DNA of 64,000 nucleotides from Terribacillus halophilus (GTDB lineage Bacteria; Bacillota; Bacilli; Bacillales; Amphibacillaceae), in NCBI RefSeq assembly GCF_900101385.1, contig NZ_FMZB01000002.1:62001-126000 (forward strand). Direction: 5' to 3'. The notes below the pieces were generated by a model. It saw only the letters and a list, made by a program, of their open reading frames with translations. It made no database searches and was not told where the DNA came from. Position numbers and translations under genes: made by a program. The stretch's first letter is position 1. Each line of letters starts with the position of its first letter. This document shows, one piece after another, positions 48,751-58,236 of this stretch.

Positions 48751-50190
48751 ATGGCAGAGATCGATTGGAAACCAAATCGTGATTTGGATATATCCATCCA
48801 AGTCCAAATCATCCAATACATAAAGAGCAAAATAAATAACGGGGAATGGACTGTCGGAACCAAGCTTCCCCCGCAACGCGAGCTTGCTGCCCTCTTTGAG
48901 GTGAACCGCAGCACAGTCGTTTCTGCATTGGAAGAATTGATTGCAGATGGACTTTTGGAAACAAAGATAGGCAGCGGAACGACTGTTTGTAATACAACTT
49001 GGAATCTAATCACAAAGCCATCCCCGAATTGGCATGACTATGTCCAAGCTGGCATGCATGAACCAAATGTCAAATTGATACAAGCCATCAATCTTGCAGA
49101 AGCAGACCCGTCCATGATTCGGCTTGGTACAGGGGAGCTTGCCCCAGATCTTTTGCCCAGTGCAGAAATCTCGAGTCTGCTGCGAAATGCAGATACACTG
49201 CCTTTAAGCTATTCCGAACCAAAAGGAAGCTATGCTCTTCGCATACAGCTAAGTCAATATCTGCAAAAAAGAGACATTAACGTTTCGCCTGCAGCAATAC
49301 TCATTACATCCGGCAGTCTTCAGGCACTGCAGCTCATTGCCGGTGGATTGCTAAAAAAAGGTTCTACCGTTCTCTATGAATCACCATCCTACATACAATC
49401 TGTTCCCGTATTTCAATCAGCGGGAATTAATATTTTCGGATTAACAAAGAAGGACACGGATATCACCCAAAAGATCAGACAGTATATGCGTACAAATGAC
49501 GCAGCTTTGTTCTATGCAAATCCGACTTTTCACAATCCCACGGGGCGAATATGGGACATAACCGAAAGGCAAAGATTACTGCAAGCATGCCAGCAGCTTT
49601 CCCTCCCGATCATCGAGGATGATGCTTATTACGACCTGTGGCTGGATACTCCGCCACCGCCGCCCTTGAAAGCAATGGATACGCAAGGAACTGTATTATA
49701 TACAGGCAGCTTTTCCAAATCGATTAGCCCCGGCTTACGCATCGGTTGGATTGCAGGACCAGAGCCCGTTATTGACAGACTTGCTGATAGTAAGATGCAG
49801 ACTGATTACGGCGCAAGCAGTTTATCACAATTTGCAGTCGAGCGTTGGCTGGCTACCGATTTTCACTCGGGAGCAATTGAAAAAACCCGCACCGCCTTAA
49901 GAGCACGGCGGGATGTAGTCTTAAAGCTTTTGCAGGAAAATTTCAAAGATATTGCAGACTGGGTTAAGCCACTGGGAGGCTTTTATATATGGCTCAGATT
50001 ACATCAATCTGTTCCGATTCACACACTTTTTGAAAAAGCAATCCAACGCGGAATTCTGCTTAACCCTGGTCAAATATACGAAAGAAACGACACACAGCAT
50101 CTCCGATTATCTTATGCCTATGCCTCAATCGACCAGTTTGAATATGCGCTGAAGCAGCTGGCATATTTAATCAGGAATATGAAAAAATGA
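48751..50190 (+). CDS. MocR-type GntR regulator with aminotransferase domain
   Basis: 479 residues: a GntR winged helix at 1-80 (LPPQRELAALFEVNRSTVVSAL), a linker, and a fold-type I PLP aminotransferase-like domain with the PLP Lys in YTGSFSKSISPGLRIGW. MocR proteins sense PLP or PLP-amino-acid adducts. AGGAGGG precedes ATG 48751; upstream in-frame codons cross the palindrome. Divergent from the LysE exporter, a common pairing. Confidence 0.92.
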   Translation: MAEIDWKPNRDLDISIQVQIIQYIKSKINNGEWTVGTKLPPQRELAALFEVNRSTVVSALEELIADGLLETKIGSGTTVCNTTWNLITKPSPNWHDYVQAGMHEPNVKLIQAINLAEADPSMIRLGTGELAPDLLPSAEISSLLRNADTLPLSYSEPKGSYALRIQLSQYLQKRDINVSPAAILITSGSLQALQLIAGGLLKKGSTVLYESPSYIQSVPVFQSAGINIFGLTKKDTDITQKIRQYMRTNDAALFYANPTFHNPTGRIWDITERQRLLQACQQLSLPIIEDDAYYDLWLDTPPPPPLKAMDTQGTVLYTGSFSKSISPGLRIGWIAGPEPVIDRLADSKMQTDYGASSLSQFAVERWLATDFHSGAIEKTRTALRARRDVVLKLLQENFKDIADWVKPLGGFYIWLRLHQSVPIHTLFEKAIQRGILLNPGQIYERNDTQHLRLSYAYASIDQFEYALKQLAYLIRNMKK

Positions 50191-50226
50191 TAAACCCGTC
50201 AGATTAGACGGGTTTATCATTTTTTC
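50188..50226. terminator. bidirectional terminator
   Basis: ATAAACCCGTC / GACGGGTTTAT with T-runs, between mocR and the M20 gene. Confidence 0.85.
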
Positions 50227-51427
50227 CCATTAGTTTTCGTGCCTTATTCTCTTTAAATGCGGCTTTTGCCTGCTGTAGTAGTTCTTTGTCCGTCAGCAAC
50301 CGGTAACCTGTATGTGCTAAAGCTTTGGCTCCTTTCAATACAGCCGCGTCACCTCGCACTGAGCGAGCTGCTTCCCGGAATTCTTCCGTATGGCCGATGA
50401 GATCTTCCGGCCCGATTTGGATATAAGGATGTGCGGTCGGAACCTCATAACTAATATTACCTGTATCCGTGGAGCCGCGTCCCTTGCCTTTTTTCAAATG
50501 AACATATTCACCTACATATTCCAGTTCTTCTTTCAGCACTTGATCCAATACTGGATTCAAAACAAAATCTTTCACTTCATTTTGAAATCGTTCCATTTTC
50601 ACAGTAGCTCCGGTGGCTAATGCAGCACCTTGGGCAATATTTTTCACTTTTTCAGACACTGCTTGTGCCTTGCTCCAAGTTTCTGCCCGGATGAAAAAGC
50701 GTGCGGACGCATATTCAGGAACGATATTCGGCGCATCCCCACCGTTCGGGATGATGCCATGCACGCGTACATCCTGCGGGAGATGCTGCCGCAATGCATT
50801 AATGCCATTGAATAGCAGGATGACAGCATCTAAAGCGTTGATGCCTTTTTCTGGTGAGCCAGAGGCATGCGCTGCTTTACCGTAGAAATGAAAATCAAGC
50901 GGATCTACCGCAAGAAACTCTCCAGTGACACTTGTTCGGCCCGAAGGATGGATAATCAACGCAGCATCGATATCCTTCAGCAGACCATGCTTGACAAAAC
51001 TGCCCTTGGCACTGCCATTCGGGCCGCCTTCCTCAGCTGGGGTGCCGAGCACCGCTACACTCCCGCCTGTTTGATCCAATATATCCGCCAAAGCAATTCC
51101 AGCTGCCGTACTTGTGGTGCCGATGATATTATGACCGCAAGCATGCCCGATTCCAGGCAGCGCATCATACTCTGCCAGAAAAGCGATTCTTGGACCCGCC
51201 TTCCCGCTATCTTTCAGCGCATAAAATGCAGTTTCATGTCCGGCCACTTTCTTCTCCACTTGAAATCCGGCCTCTTCCAGCAAACCTGCAAGCGTTTCAC
51301 TGGCAAAAAATTCTTGGTTGCCGATCTCTGGATTTGCATGGATTGCCTGACTTGTCTGGATATACTTCTCTCCATTTTCTTCAAGATGCAAGGCAATTCG
51401 GCTTATTTCCGACACAGATTTACTCAT
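50204..51427 (-). CDS. M20-family metal-dependent amidohydrolase
   Basis: A 407-residue M20D hydrolase. Metal-site stretches AEYDALPGIGHACGHN and PAEEGG, and the dimerisation domain, are present. Relatives cleave N-acyl amino acids or aminobenzoyl-glutamate. It is the last gene of the SAM-riboswitch operon, only 3 bases after metQ, so the likely job is freeing methionine or a sulfur amino acid from an imported N-acyl or peptide-like conjugate (inference). Confidence 0.88.
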   Translation of the reverse strand: MSKSVSEISRIALHLEENGEKYIQTSQAIHANPEIGNQEFFASETLAGLLEEAGFQVEKKVAGHETAFYALKDSGKAGPRIAFLAEYDALPGIGHACGHNIIGTTSTAAGIALADILDQTGGSVAVLGTPAEEGGPNGSAKGSFVKHGLLKDIDAALIIHPSGRTSVTGEFLAVDPLDFHFYGKAAHASGSPEKGINALDAVILLFNGINALRQHLPQDVRVHGIIPNGGDAPNIVPEYASARFFIRAETWSKAQAVSEKVKNIAQGAALATGATVKMERFQNEVKDFVLNPVLDQVLKEELEYVGEYVHLKKGKGRGSTDTGNISYEVPTAHPYIQIGPEDLIGHTEEFREAARSVRGDAAVLKGAKALAHTGYRLLTDKELLQQAKAAFKENKARKLMGKNDKPV

Positions 51428-51430
51428 AGC

Positions 51431-52297
51431 TCATTCCTCCTCTTCTTGAAGTCTTTTCAGATGTTTCTGTAGCTCTTCTTTCGGCACATCTACCACGATG
51501 GAACCGCCATTCGTATCACTTTCCACCGCTTTCTTCACCGCTTCATCCTGATACAGCTCCACTATTTTTTGGTATGTCTCATTGTTTTCGTCATCTTTAT
51601 TTACAGCAAACACATTTACAAATGGTGTGATGCTGTCATCATTGGCATTTTCCAGATAAATTGGATCTTCCTTCGGATTCAAGCCTGCTTGACCTGCAAC
51701 GCCATTATTGATGAAGGATGCAGCTACATCCGGCAATACACGAGGCGTCTGCTGGGCAACAACCGGCACAATTTCAATATTCTTTGGATTCTCCACGATT
51801 TTGGAAGGATCACCGAACTGTCCGAAATCGTCTGCCAGTTTAATGACACCTGCAGCTTCCAAAGCCCGCAGCGATCTAGCCTGGTTCGATGGATCATCCG
51901 GAATAGCCACTTTATCGCCTTCCTTCAGCTCATCCAGGCTATCGATTTTCTCCGAATAAGCTCCGATCGGGGCTATTACCGTTGAGCCGATCGGCACAAT
52001 CGTGTCACCGTTTTCTTTGGCATATTGACTTAGGAAAGCGATGTGCTGGAAGGAGTTCATGTCTATTTCTCCGTTAGCCAATGCTTGGTTCGGCAGCGTA
52101 TAATCCGAGAATTCAACTAGCTCGATATTGATACCCTCTTCCTTCGCTTTTTCCTTCAGGATCGGCCACTGATCTCCGTCCGAACCGGTGACACCTATTT
52201 TTACTGTCTGGCTGCCGTCTGCTGAACTGCTGCTGCCGCAAGCTGCAAGAATGAGTACAAAAGCGAAAGAAATAATTCCAAGTAGTGCTTTTTTCAT
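51431..52297 (-). CDS. metQ: methionine-binding lipoprotein MetQ (NlpA family)
   Basis: 288 residues: a lipoprotein signal with lipobox LAAC at Cys 20, then an NlpA fold with VKIGVTGSDGDQWPILK. AAGGAG lies 9 bases before ATG 52297, which is preferred to ATG 52309 directly beside it. It delivers D/L-methionine to MetP-MetN. Confidence 0.94.
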   Translation of the reverse strand: MKKALLGIISFAFVLILAACGSSSSADGSQTVKIGVTGSDGDQWPILKEKAKEEGINIELVEFSDYTLPNQALANGEIDMNSFQHIAFLSQYAKENGDTIVPIGSTVIAPIGAYSEKIDSLDELKEGDKVAIPDDPSNQARSLRALEAAGVIKLADDFGQFGDPSKIVENPKNIEIVPVVAQQTPRVLPDVAASFINNGVAGQAGLNPKEDPIYLENANDDSITPFVNVFAVNKDDENNETYQKIVELYQDEAVKKAVESDTNGGSIVVDVPKEELQKHLKRLQEEEE

Positions 52298-52302
52298 TTT
52301 CT

Positions 52303-52965
52303 TCATCTCCTTAATATTTTTCTTGATAATGTATTGCCGATCCACTGGGCAAGCTGGACAAGCACTATTAAAATAACGACGGTAACAACCATGACGCTTG
52401 TATCGAATCTTTGATATCCATACGTCATCGCCACATGTCCAAGGCCTCCTCCGCCAACAGTCCCTGCCATCGCAGAGAAATCAATCAGGCTGATGGTGAT
52501 GAACGTCAATCCAAGGACGAGCGGACCCAGTGCTTCTGGAATCAGGATGGTATAAATAATCTGAAGCGGGCTGGCACCCATCGCTTTTGCAGCTTCGATG
52601 ACACCAGGATCGATGCTGATGAAGTTATTTTCCACAACACGTGCGATGCTGAACGCTGCTGCAATGCTCATTGGGAAAATTGCAGCCCATGTACCGATCG
52701 TCGTACCAACCACCTCTCTAGTCAACGGACTGATCGCCACTAAAAAGATGATGAATGGAATCGGCCGAATAATATTGATCAAGAAATTGATGATTTGAAA
52801 CAAAAAGGCATTTTCTAGGATATTCCCTTTCCGTGTAACAAAAAGTAAAAGTCCGATGATGATGCCGAATATAGATCCTATCACCAAGGTGACAGCCACC
52901 ATCAGGATCGTCTGGCCAGTCGCTTCAACAATACGCGGCCAGAATGTCTGCCAATCTACGCCCAT
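52303..52965 (-). CDS. metP: methionine ABC transporter permease
   Basis: A 220-residue permease with five membrane segments and the EAA loop EAAKAMGASPLQIIYTILIP near 140-160. Overlaps metN by 10 bases. Confidence 0.94.
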   Translation of the reverse strand: MGVDWQTFWPRIVEATGQTILMVAVTLVIGSIFGIIIGLLLFVTRKGNILENAFLFQIINFLINIIRPIPFIIFLVAISPLTREVVGTTIGTWAAIFPMSIAAAFSIARVVENNFISIDPGVIEAAKAMGASPLQIIYTILIPEALGPLVLGLTFITISLIDFSAMAGTVGGGGLGHVAMTYGYQRFDTSVMVVTVVILIVLVQLAQWIGNTLSRKILRR

Positions 52966-53981
52966 GCCACTTCCACCTCCTCGATTTGAACAATGTCATT
53001 CAATTCCTTCACCGCCCTGGCTGTTTTTTCTTCATCGCCTTCAAAGCTCACAAGCAAATTACCGTAGAATTTTGCTTGGATCTCCTGAACGGAACCATAT
53101 ACGATATTCACGTCTATATCATGCTTTCGTGTTACCCGGGATAAGACAGGATCGCTTGCCACCTCTCCTTTGAAAATGATGCGGTACAGCTTTTCTCCTC
53201 CTTTATGACGCCACTCCTCCAATAAAGATGGAGACGGCAGATCCTGCTGGATGGAGCGGATGAAACGCTTTGTCGTCGGGTGAACGGGACTTGTGAAGGT
53301 GTCAAATACACCGCCCGTTTCAATGACTTCTCCATCTTCCATGACAGCCACCTTGTCACAGATTGCCTGGATCACATGCATTTCGTGGGTTATCAGCAGA
53401 ATCGTAATACCCAATTCCTTGTTCACTTTTTTTAGCAGCCGGAGAATATCCCCAGTCGTATCGGGATCAAGCGCCGAGGTGGCCTCATCACAGATCAGAA
53501 TATCTGGTGAAGTAGCCAAAGCCCTGGCGATACCCACTCGCTGTTTCTGCCCTCCCGACAACTGCTCCGGGTAATTCTTTGCTTTCTCCGAAAGGCCGAC
53601 GAACCGCAACAGTTCATCCACCCTTTCTTTAATTTTCTGTCGCGGCACTTTTGCCAGTTTCAAAGGATAAGCGATATTTCCAGCAACAGTACGCGAGGTT
53701 AGTAGATTGAAATTCTGAAAGATCATCCCGATGCCCCTGCGCACCTTCCGCACTTCTCTTGGAGAAAGTTTGGCTAAGTCGACTCCCTGTACCTCAATAC
53801 TTCCTGCAGAAGGAATCTCCAGCACATTGACCAATCTCAGCAATGTACTCTTGCCGGCTCCGCTAAATCCGATGATGCCGAAGATCTCCCCTTGCTCTAT
53901 CGTCAGATCCACATTTCGGACAGCGTGTACTTCACGTTTTCCAATTGTGAAGGTCTTTGATACATTCCTGAACGTAATCAT
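52956..53981 (-). CDS. metN: methionine ABC transporter ATP-binding protein
   Basis: A 341-residue ATPase: Walker A GFSGAGKSTL, signature LSGGQKQRVG, Walker B ILICDEATSALD, and a C-terminal NIL (ACT-like) regulatory domain from about residue 265 that senses methionine. The start at 53981 follows GGGAGG. First gene after the SAM riboswitch. Confidence 0.95.
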   Translation of the reverse strand: MITFRNVSKTFTIGKREVHAVRNVDLTIEQGEIFGIIGFSGAGKSTLLRLVNVLEIPSAGSIEVQGVDLAKLSPREVRKVRRGIGMIFQNFNLLTSRTVAGNIAYPLKLAKVPRQKIKERVDELLRFVGLSEKAKNYPEQLSGGQKQRVGIARALATSPDILICDEATSALDPDTTGDILRLLKKVNKELGITILLITHEMHVIQAICDKVAVMEDGEVIETGGVFDTFTSPVHPTTKRFIRSIQQDLPSPSLLEEWRHKGGEKLYRIIFKGEVASDPVLSRVTRKHDIDVNIVYGSVQEIQAKFYGNLLVSFEGDEEKTARAVKELNDIVQIEEVEVAWA

Positions 53982-54003
53982 CACTATTCCTCCCTTGCTA
54001 CAC

Positions 54004-54042
54004 AAAAAGCCCTCTTTTTCCTTATCCAGAAAAAGAGGGCTT
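54004..54042 (-). terminator. terminator of the SAM riboswitch
   Basis: AGCCCTCTTTTTC / GAAAAAGAGGGCT strong hairpin with a T-run on the minus strand, 22 bases before metN. Confidence 0.92.
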
Positions 54043-54049
54043 CAATATG

Positions 54050-54168
54050 AAACTTCCTCATTCTCATCTTCCAAACACAGCTGTGTTTGCAGGAATTGGC
54101 ACGGTATTTGTAATAAACCCGTTGCCGAGACGTCATAGGGCCTGATCCCTCGATCTCTCTGGATAAGA
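54050..54168 (-). ncRNA. SAM-I (S-box) riboswitch of the met operon
   Basis: Minus strand starts CTTATCCAGAG, then GGATCAGGCCCTATGACG, CTCGGCAAC and ACCGTGCCAATTCC, and closes with GATGAGAATGAGGAAG. These are the conserved P1, kink-turn, SAM-binding core and junction parts of the S-box. With SAM bound the terminator forms and the metNPQ-M20 operon is switched off. Confidence 0.97.
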
Positions 54169-54203
54169 ATAAATCAAGTATGTAGTTGTTAGATTTGATT
54201 ACC

Positions 54204-54232
54204 ATGTTATGGGTTTTCTAATTGAATGTCAA
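54204..54232 (-). promoter_or_regulatory. promoter of the met operon
   Basis: TTGACA (54232-54227), 17 bases, TAACAT (54209-54204), placing the start about 30 bases before the riboswitch. Confidence 0.75.
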
Positions 54233-54349
54233 ACTATTTTTTAAAAATTATCAATCACTTCTAAAAAGTCTATCACTCGTGCGCTCCGCCAAACTCTTTC
54301 TTGCTGGAACGCTGCAACTCGAATCAAGCACTCACCATTTAGTAAAAGA

Positions 54350-54376
54350 AAAAACGGCATAAACAGCCGTTTTCAC
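54350..54376 (-). terminator. terminator of lutABC
   Basis: AAAACGGC / GCCGTTTT with T-run on the minus strand. Confidence 0.85.
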
Positions 54377-54384
54377 TTTGTCAT

Positions 54385-55092
54385 CTATTTATCATCTATC
54401 ACGATATAAGCTGCTTTCACAGGACCATGGACCCCTACAACCAAGTTCATCTCAATATCAGCCGAGTTGCTTGGTCCGGTGATGAAATTGATACAAGAAG
54501 CGATGGATTTCCCTTCCTGTACTTGTTTGGATATTTGCTGCGCTGCCTGGGTCATGCGAGGGACAATGGTGCTTTTCGGTATAAGTGCGATATATTTATT
54601 CGGCAGCAAACTCACCGTGCGGCCTTTGCCTTCCCCTGAAAAGAGGACAACCGTCCCGGACTCCGCAAGCGTGATATCGCTGAACGTAATCCCGATATTG
54701 GATTTTTCCACAATACTGATATTGTCATAGCCGATGGAAGGATTCCATTCATGTACATCGATCCCTTGTTTCGGCCACGATTGAAGCTTTTCACGCAAGC
54801 CGAATGCTTCGTAGCGGGGATCCTGCCAAATGGCCAGTGGGCCGCCACCGTAGGCAGCCACGGCTTCTGCCAATACATTCGGCAAAGCAGCCGAATCAGT
54901 CTCAATCAGCTCGGTGTGGATAAGCCGGCATTGATCGCGGAGTATGTCCACTAGTTCATCCTGGGTTTTATCAGTCAGTGTTTTATCCTGCGGGCGATAA
55001 TTCCAATTCCGTTCCGGCCGCTCTGTCAGCACCTTTGTGCGGCTTAGACGACTGGCGACATTTGCAAGGAATGCTTCCCTATTTTGTATCAA
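54385..55092 (-). CDS. lutC: lactate utilisation protein LutC
   Basis: A 235-residue LUD-domain protein with [22 protein letters not shown] and the YIVIDDK C-terminus. Third subunit of the LutABC iron-sulfur L-lactate oxidation complex. The TTG start (55092) overlaps the lutB TGA stop, with AAAGGAG upstream. Confidence 0.93.
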   Translation of the reverse strand: MIQNREAFLANVASRLSRTKVLTERPERNWNYRPQDKTLTDKTQDELVDILRDQCRLIHTELIETDSAALPNVLAEAVAAYGGGPLAIWQDPRYEAFGLREKLQSWPKQGIDVHEWNPSIGYDNISIVEKSNIGITFSDITLAESGTVVLFSGEGKGRTVSLLPNKYIALIPKSTIVPRMTQAAQQISKQVQEGKSIASCINFITGPSNSADIEMNLVVGVHGPVKAAYIVIDDK

Positions 55093-56519
55093 GCTTTGCC
55101 ACTCTCCTTTTGATGCTGCTTGAACCAATCGCGGAAACGCTCTTTGTTCGGAGCCGGAAAATCTCGGATTTCCGTCCAAGCCTTCAACGGACCTGGTCCT
55201 TTTGAAATGGTCTCATCCTTTGTAAAAGGCTTCATGACCGAGCTTGCCACCTTTGATCCAGCTGCATAAAGCGGGTTGGATGAAGCTCCTATCCCGAATG
55301 CTTTCATCGCCATTTTCTCCGAAATCGGTGCCCGTCCTTCCTTTTCCACAATCACTTGTCGATGACGATGAAGCAGCTGATGCAATGGAATTTTTACCGG
55401 ACAAGCATCCGTACAAGCCGCACACAGCGTCGAAGCATATGGCAGCTCTTTAAAATCATCATATCCACCCAACAGCGGAGTCAGCACGGCTCCGATCGGG
55501 CCAGGATAAATCGAATTATAGGAATGTCCGCCGATATGTCGGTAAACCGGGCAAACATTGATGCACGCCGCACACCGGATACATTGGAGGACAGATTGGA
55601 ATTCGGTTCCAAGAATCCCGGAACGCCCATTATCAACGATGACTAAATGAAACTCTGATGGTCCATCCACTTCCCCTGCGGTCCGCGGACCTGTCAAAGC
55701 GGTAATGTAGCTCGTAAGCTTCTGACCGACAGCACTCCTTGTCAGCAGTCCTACAAGTACCTCAAATTCTTCAAATGTCGGTACAATCCGCTCCATCCCC
55801 ATGACACAGATTTGTGTATCCGGTAAATCGGATACCATGCCAGCGTTTCCTTCATTCGTCACCAATCCTACCGAACCTGATTCGGCAATGGCAAAATTGC
55901 ATCCTGTAATGCCGATGTCAGCCTGCAGGAATTCCTGACGGAGCTTTTCCCTTGCATGCAGAGCCAGTTCCTCTGGCTCGGAAGTCTGTTTGTATTCCAG
56001 CTTCTCGGCAAAGACATCCTTGATCTGCTCTTTATTTTTATGCAGTGCTGGTGTGACGATATGCGAAGGCGGATCATGATCATCCAGCTGCAGAATATAT
56101 TCGCCAAGATCTGTCTCGATGACATCACAGCCTTCCTGCTCCAATACAGCATTCAAGCCGATTTCCTCTGTAACCATCGACTTCGCCTTCAAAATCTTCT
56201 TGGCCCGCTTCTCTTTCACGATACCTTTCACATAGTCATTCGCTTCTTCTGCAGTGGCGGCAAAAAATACATGACCACCGCGCTTTTGCAGATTCTCGGA
56301 AAGCTCCTGCAAGTAGTAATCCAGATGATCAAGTGTGTGCTGACGTATCTCTTCCCCATGGGAACGCCATTCCTCCCAGTTCCCGAGCTCCTCTGCTGCA
56401 TCCAGTCTTCTCGTCCGAAGACGCTCCTGGGCCCCGGCAACTGCCCCGCGCATGAATGTGTCTTCCATTTGCTTATTCACATTATCCTTGAACTTCTCAT
56501 TCCCGATCTTCATCGCCAT
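55089..56519 (-). CDS. lutB: lactate utilisation iron-sulfur protein LutB
   Basis: 476 residues: a LUD domain (about 60-290), then ferredoxin-type Cys motifs [14 protein letters not shown] and [14 protein letters not shown] that bind two 4Fe-4S clusters, and a C-terminal extension. It shuttles electrons in lactate-to-pyruvate oxidation. Twelve bases after lutA. Confidence 0.95.
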   Translation of the reverse strand: MAMKIGNEKFKDNVNKQMEDTFMRGAVAGAQERLRTRRLDAAEELGNWEEWRSHGEEIRQHTLDHLDYYLQELSENLQKRGGHVFFAATAEEANDYVKGIVKEKRAKKILKAKSMVTEEIGLNAVLEQEGCDVIETDLGEYILQLDDHDPPSHIVTPALHKNKEQIKDVFAEKLEYKQTSEPEELALHAREKLRQEFLQADIGITGCNFAIAESGSVGLVTNEGNAGMVSDLPDTQICVMGMERIVPTFEEFEVLVGLLTRSAVGQKLTSYITALTGPRTAGEVDGPSEFHLVIVDNGRSGILGTEFQSVLQCIRCAACINVCPVYRHIGGHSYNSIYPGPIGAVLTPLLGGYDDFKELPYASTLCAACTDACPVKIPLHQLLHRHRQVIVEKEGRAPISEKMAMKAFGIGASSNPLYAAGSKVASSVMKPFTKDETISKGPGPLKAWTEIRDFPAPNKERFRDWFKQHQKESGKA

Positions 56520-56531
56520 GGTTGTTCCCCC

Positions 56532-57248
56532 TTACCGACTGTTTAGCACTTCAGCGATATGCATCACTTTGACTGGTTTGCCGCGCCGCTGCATTCTGCC
56601 TCCAATATTCATCAGACAGCCGCCATCCGCCCCAATCAGATAGCTGGCTTTCGTTTCGGTTACTGAATCCACTTTCTCATCAACCATCTGTTCTGAGATA
56701 TTTCCCATCTTCACGGAGAACGTCCCGCCGAATCCGCAGCAATTTTGCGCATTCGGAAGCGGTTGCATTTCCAAGCCCTCCACATGCGAAAGCAGCTTCA
56801 TCGGTGCATCCTTCACTCCAAGCAGCCGTGTCATATGGCAGGATGGGTGATAAGTGGCTATCCCCTCAAGCTTCGCCCCGACATCCTCTATTTTCAAAAC
56901 ATCCACGATAAACTCTGTCAGTTCATATGTCTTTTCGGCTAATCGCTCTGCACGTGAACGCCAATCGGGATCATCCTGGAAAACGTGCTGATAATCCTTG
57001 AACATGGTGGCACAGGATCCTGACGGAGTGACAATCACCTCGGCATCCTCGAATGCTGCAATCATCTTCTTCATCGCTTTTTTGGCATCTTCCACATAGC
57101 CGGAATTGTATGCCGGCTGCCCGCAGCACACCTGCTGTGCCGGAAATACAATCTCACAGCCGAGTCTTTCCAGCACTTCGACCGTAGCTATCCCCACATC
57201 GGACTGGAACATATCCACAATACATGTCGCAAATAGTGTAACCTTCAT
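56532..57248 (-). CDS. lutA: lactate utilisation protein LutA (CCG-domain)
   Basis: 238 residues with two cysteine-rich CCG motifs ([14 protein letters not shown] and [14 protein letters not shown]) that hold an iron-sulfur cofactor. First gene of lutABC, with the LutR operator in its leader. Confidence 0.95.
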   Translation of the reverse strand: MKVTLFATCIVDMFQSDVGIATVEVLERLGCEIVFPAQQVCCGQPAYNSGYVEDAKKAMKKMIAAFEDAEVIVTPSGSCATMFKDYQHVFQDDPDWRSRAERLAEKTYELTEFIVDVLKIEDVGAKLEGIATYHPSCHMTRLLGVKDAPMKLLSHVEGLEMQPLPNAQNCCGFGGTFSVKMGNISEQMVDEKVDSVTETKASYLIGADGGCLMNIGGRMQRRGKPVKVMHIAEVLNSR

Positions 57249-57266
57249 GCTGTCACCTCACAGATA

Positions 57267-57283
57267 AGGTCATCAGATGACCT
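57267..57283. promoter_or_regulatory. LutR operator upstream of lutA
   Basis: AGGTCATCAGATGACCT, perfect 17-bp palindrome, just downstream of the -10; identical in its 15-bp core to the site at 58170. Confidence 0.88.
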
Positions 57284-57301
57284 GAATAATGTCTTACTCC
57301 A

Positions 57302-57330
57302 TCATACTACAACCGCTTACATTTTCCAAC
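57302..57330 (-). promoter_or_regulatory. lutA: lutA promoter with near-cre box
   Basis: TTGGAA (57330-57325), 17 bases, TATGAT (57307-57302). ATGTAAGCGGTTGTA in the spacer matches cre at 14 of 15 positions. Confidence 0.65.
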
Positions 57331-57343
57331 TCCTGCATAGGAA

Positions 57344-57368
57344 GAAAAAGCCACCTCAGTTGGCGGCT
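57344..57368 (-). terminator. terminator of lutR
   Basis: GCCGCC / GGTGGC hairpin with TTTTTC on the minus strand. Confidence 0.8.
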
Positions 57369-57372
57369 TCTC

Positions 57373-58083
57373 CTAATCTAAATAGGCACGGATTACTCCT
57401 TCTACATATTGCAAATGTGTCACCATTGCCAGCCTTGCTTGTTCTGGCTGCTGCAAACGAATAGCATGCAATATCGCTTCATGCTGCTTGTTCAATTCCT
57501 CAGGAGCTGCTTCTTCACCAAATAAGCAAATCTGTCTCGTTTCGCGCATGGATTCCGCTGTCAAATCCGATACATGATGCATGAGACGCAGAAGCAGCTT
57601 ATTATTCGCTGCGCCGGCGATAATCATGTGGAATGCCAGATCAGCTTTCTCCCCCTTCTCCGGTTCTCCTGTGTATGCCTTCATCTCCTGAAGCGCTTTT
57701 TCCATTTGTTCCAAATCCTCTTCAGACCGGTTCAGTGCGGCCGATGCTGCAATACCCGTTTCCAGTATATGACGAACCTCCATCAATTCTGCCCGGTCCT
57801 CTCCGCTCATGAGCAGTGCATGCTGAAGCGGATAAACGATTTCCTCTGGTTCGAATGCTTTCACATAAGTACCTTCGCCCTGCTTCATTTCCACCAAGCC
57901 CATAGCACGAAGCGTTGCCAGTGCTTCCCTTATTGCGGAACGACCGACTTGGAAGTTCTCAGCCAGCTGCGTGACGCTGGCCAATTTCTCCCCTGGCTTC
58001 AGATTGCCATCCCGTATCATCGAAAGCAGCTCATCCGCTACTTGTTCATATATTTTTTTCGGTTTGATTTGTTTGTATTTCAT
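57373..58083 (-). CDS. lutR: GntR/FadR-family lactate regulator LutR
   Basis: 236 residues: a winged helix at 1-75 (LASVTQLAENFQVGRSAIREAL) and an FCD ligand domain at about 90-225. It lies between lutABC and the divergent lactate permease, and the same palindrome is found before both, so it is the likely repressor, induced by lactate. Confidence 0.9.
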   Translation of the reverse strand: MKYKQIKPKKIYEQVADELLSMIRDGNLKPGEKLASVTQLAENFQVGRSAIREALATLRAMGLVEMKQGEGTYVKAFEPEEIVYPLQHALLMSGEDRAELMEVRHILETGIAASAALNRSEEDLEQMEKALQEMKAYTGEPEKGEKADLAFHMIIAGAANNKLLLRLMHHVSDLTAESMRETRQICLFGEEAAPEELNKQHEAILHAIRLQQPEQARLAMVTHLQYVEGVIRAYLD

Positions 58084-58132
58084 TGGGTTCTCACCTCCCC
58101 CTCATTATAAACGGAAATTTCCCAAAATTTCA

Positions 58133-58162
58133 TTGCATTTTCAAAAAATCCCCCTTTATAAT
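58133..58162 (+). promoter_or_regulatory. promoter of the lactate permease gene
   Basis: TTGCAT, 18 bases, TATAAT. Confidence 0.7.
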
Positions 58163-58169
58163 GTAAACA

Positions 58170-58184
58170 GGTCATCAGATGACC
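58170..58184. promoter_or_regulatory. LutR operator upstream of the lactate permease
   Basis: GGTCATCAGATGACC, perfect palindrome around the expected transcription start. Confidence 0.88.
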
Positions 58185-58201
58185 ATATTTTTACTATCTG
58201 A

Positions 58202-58216
58202 TTGAAAACGCTTACT
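58202..58216. promoter_or_regulatory. near-cre box in lactate permease leader
   Basis: TTGAAAACGCTTACT matches cre at 14 of 15 positions and lies just downstream of the transcription start. Confidence 0.55.
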
Positions 58217-58236
58217 AAAAGGGGATGGAAAGGACG

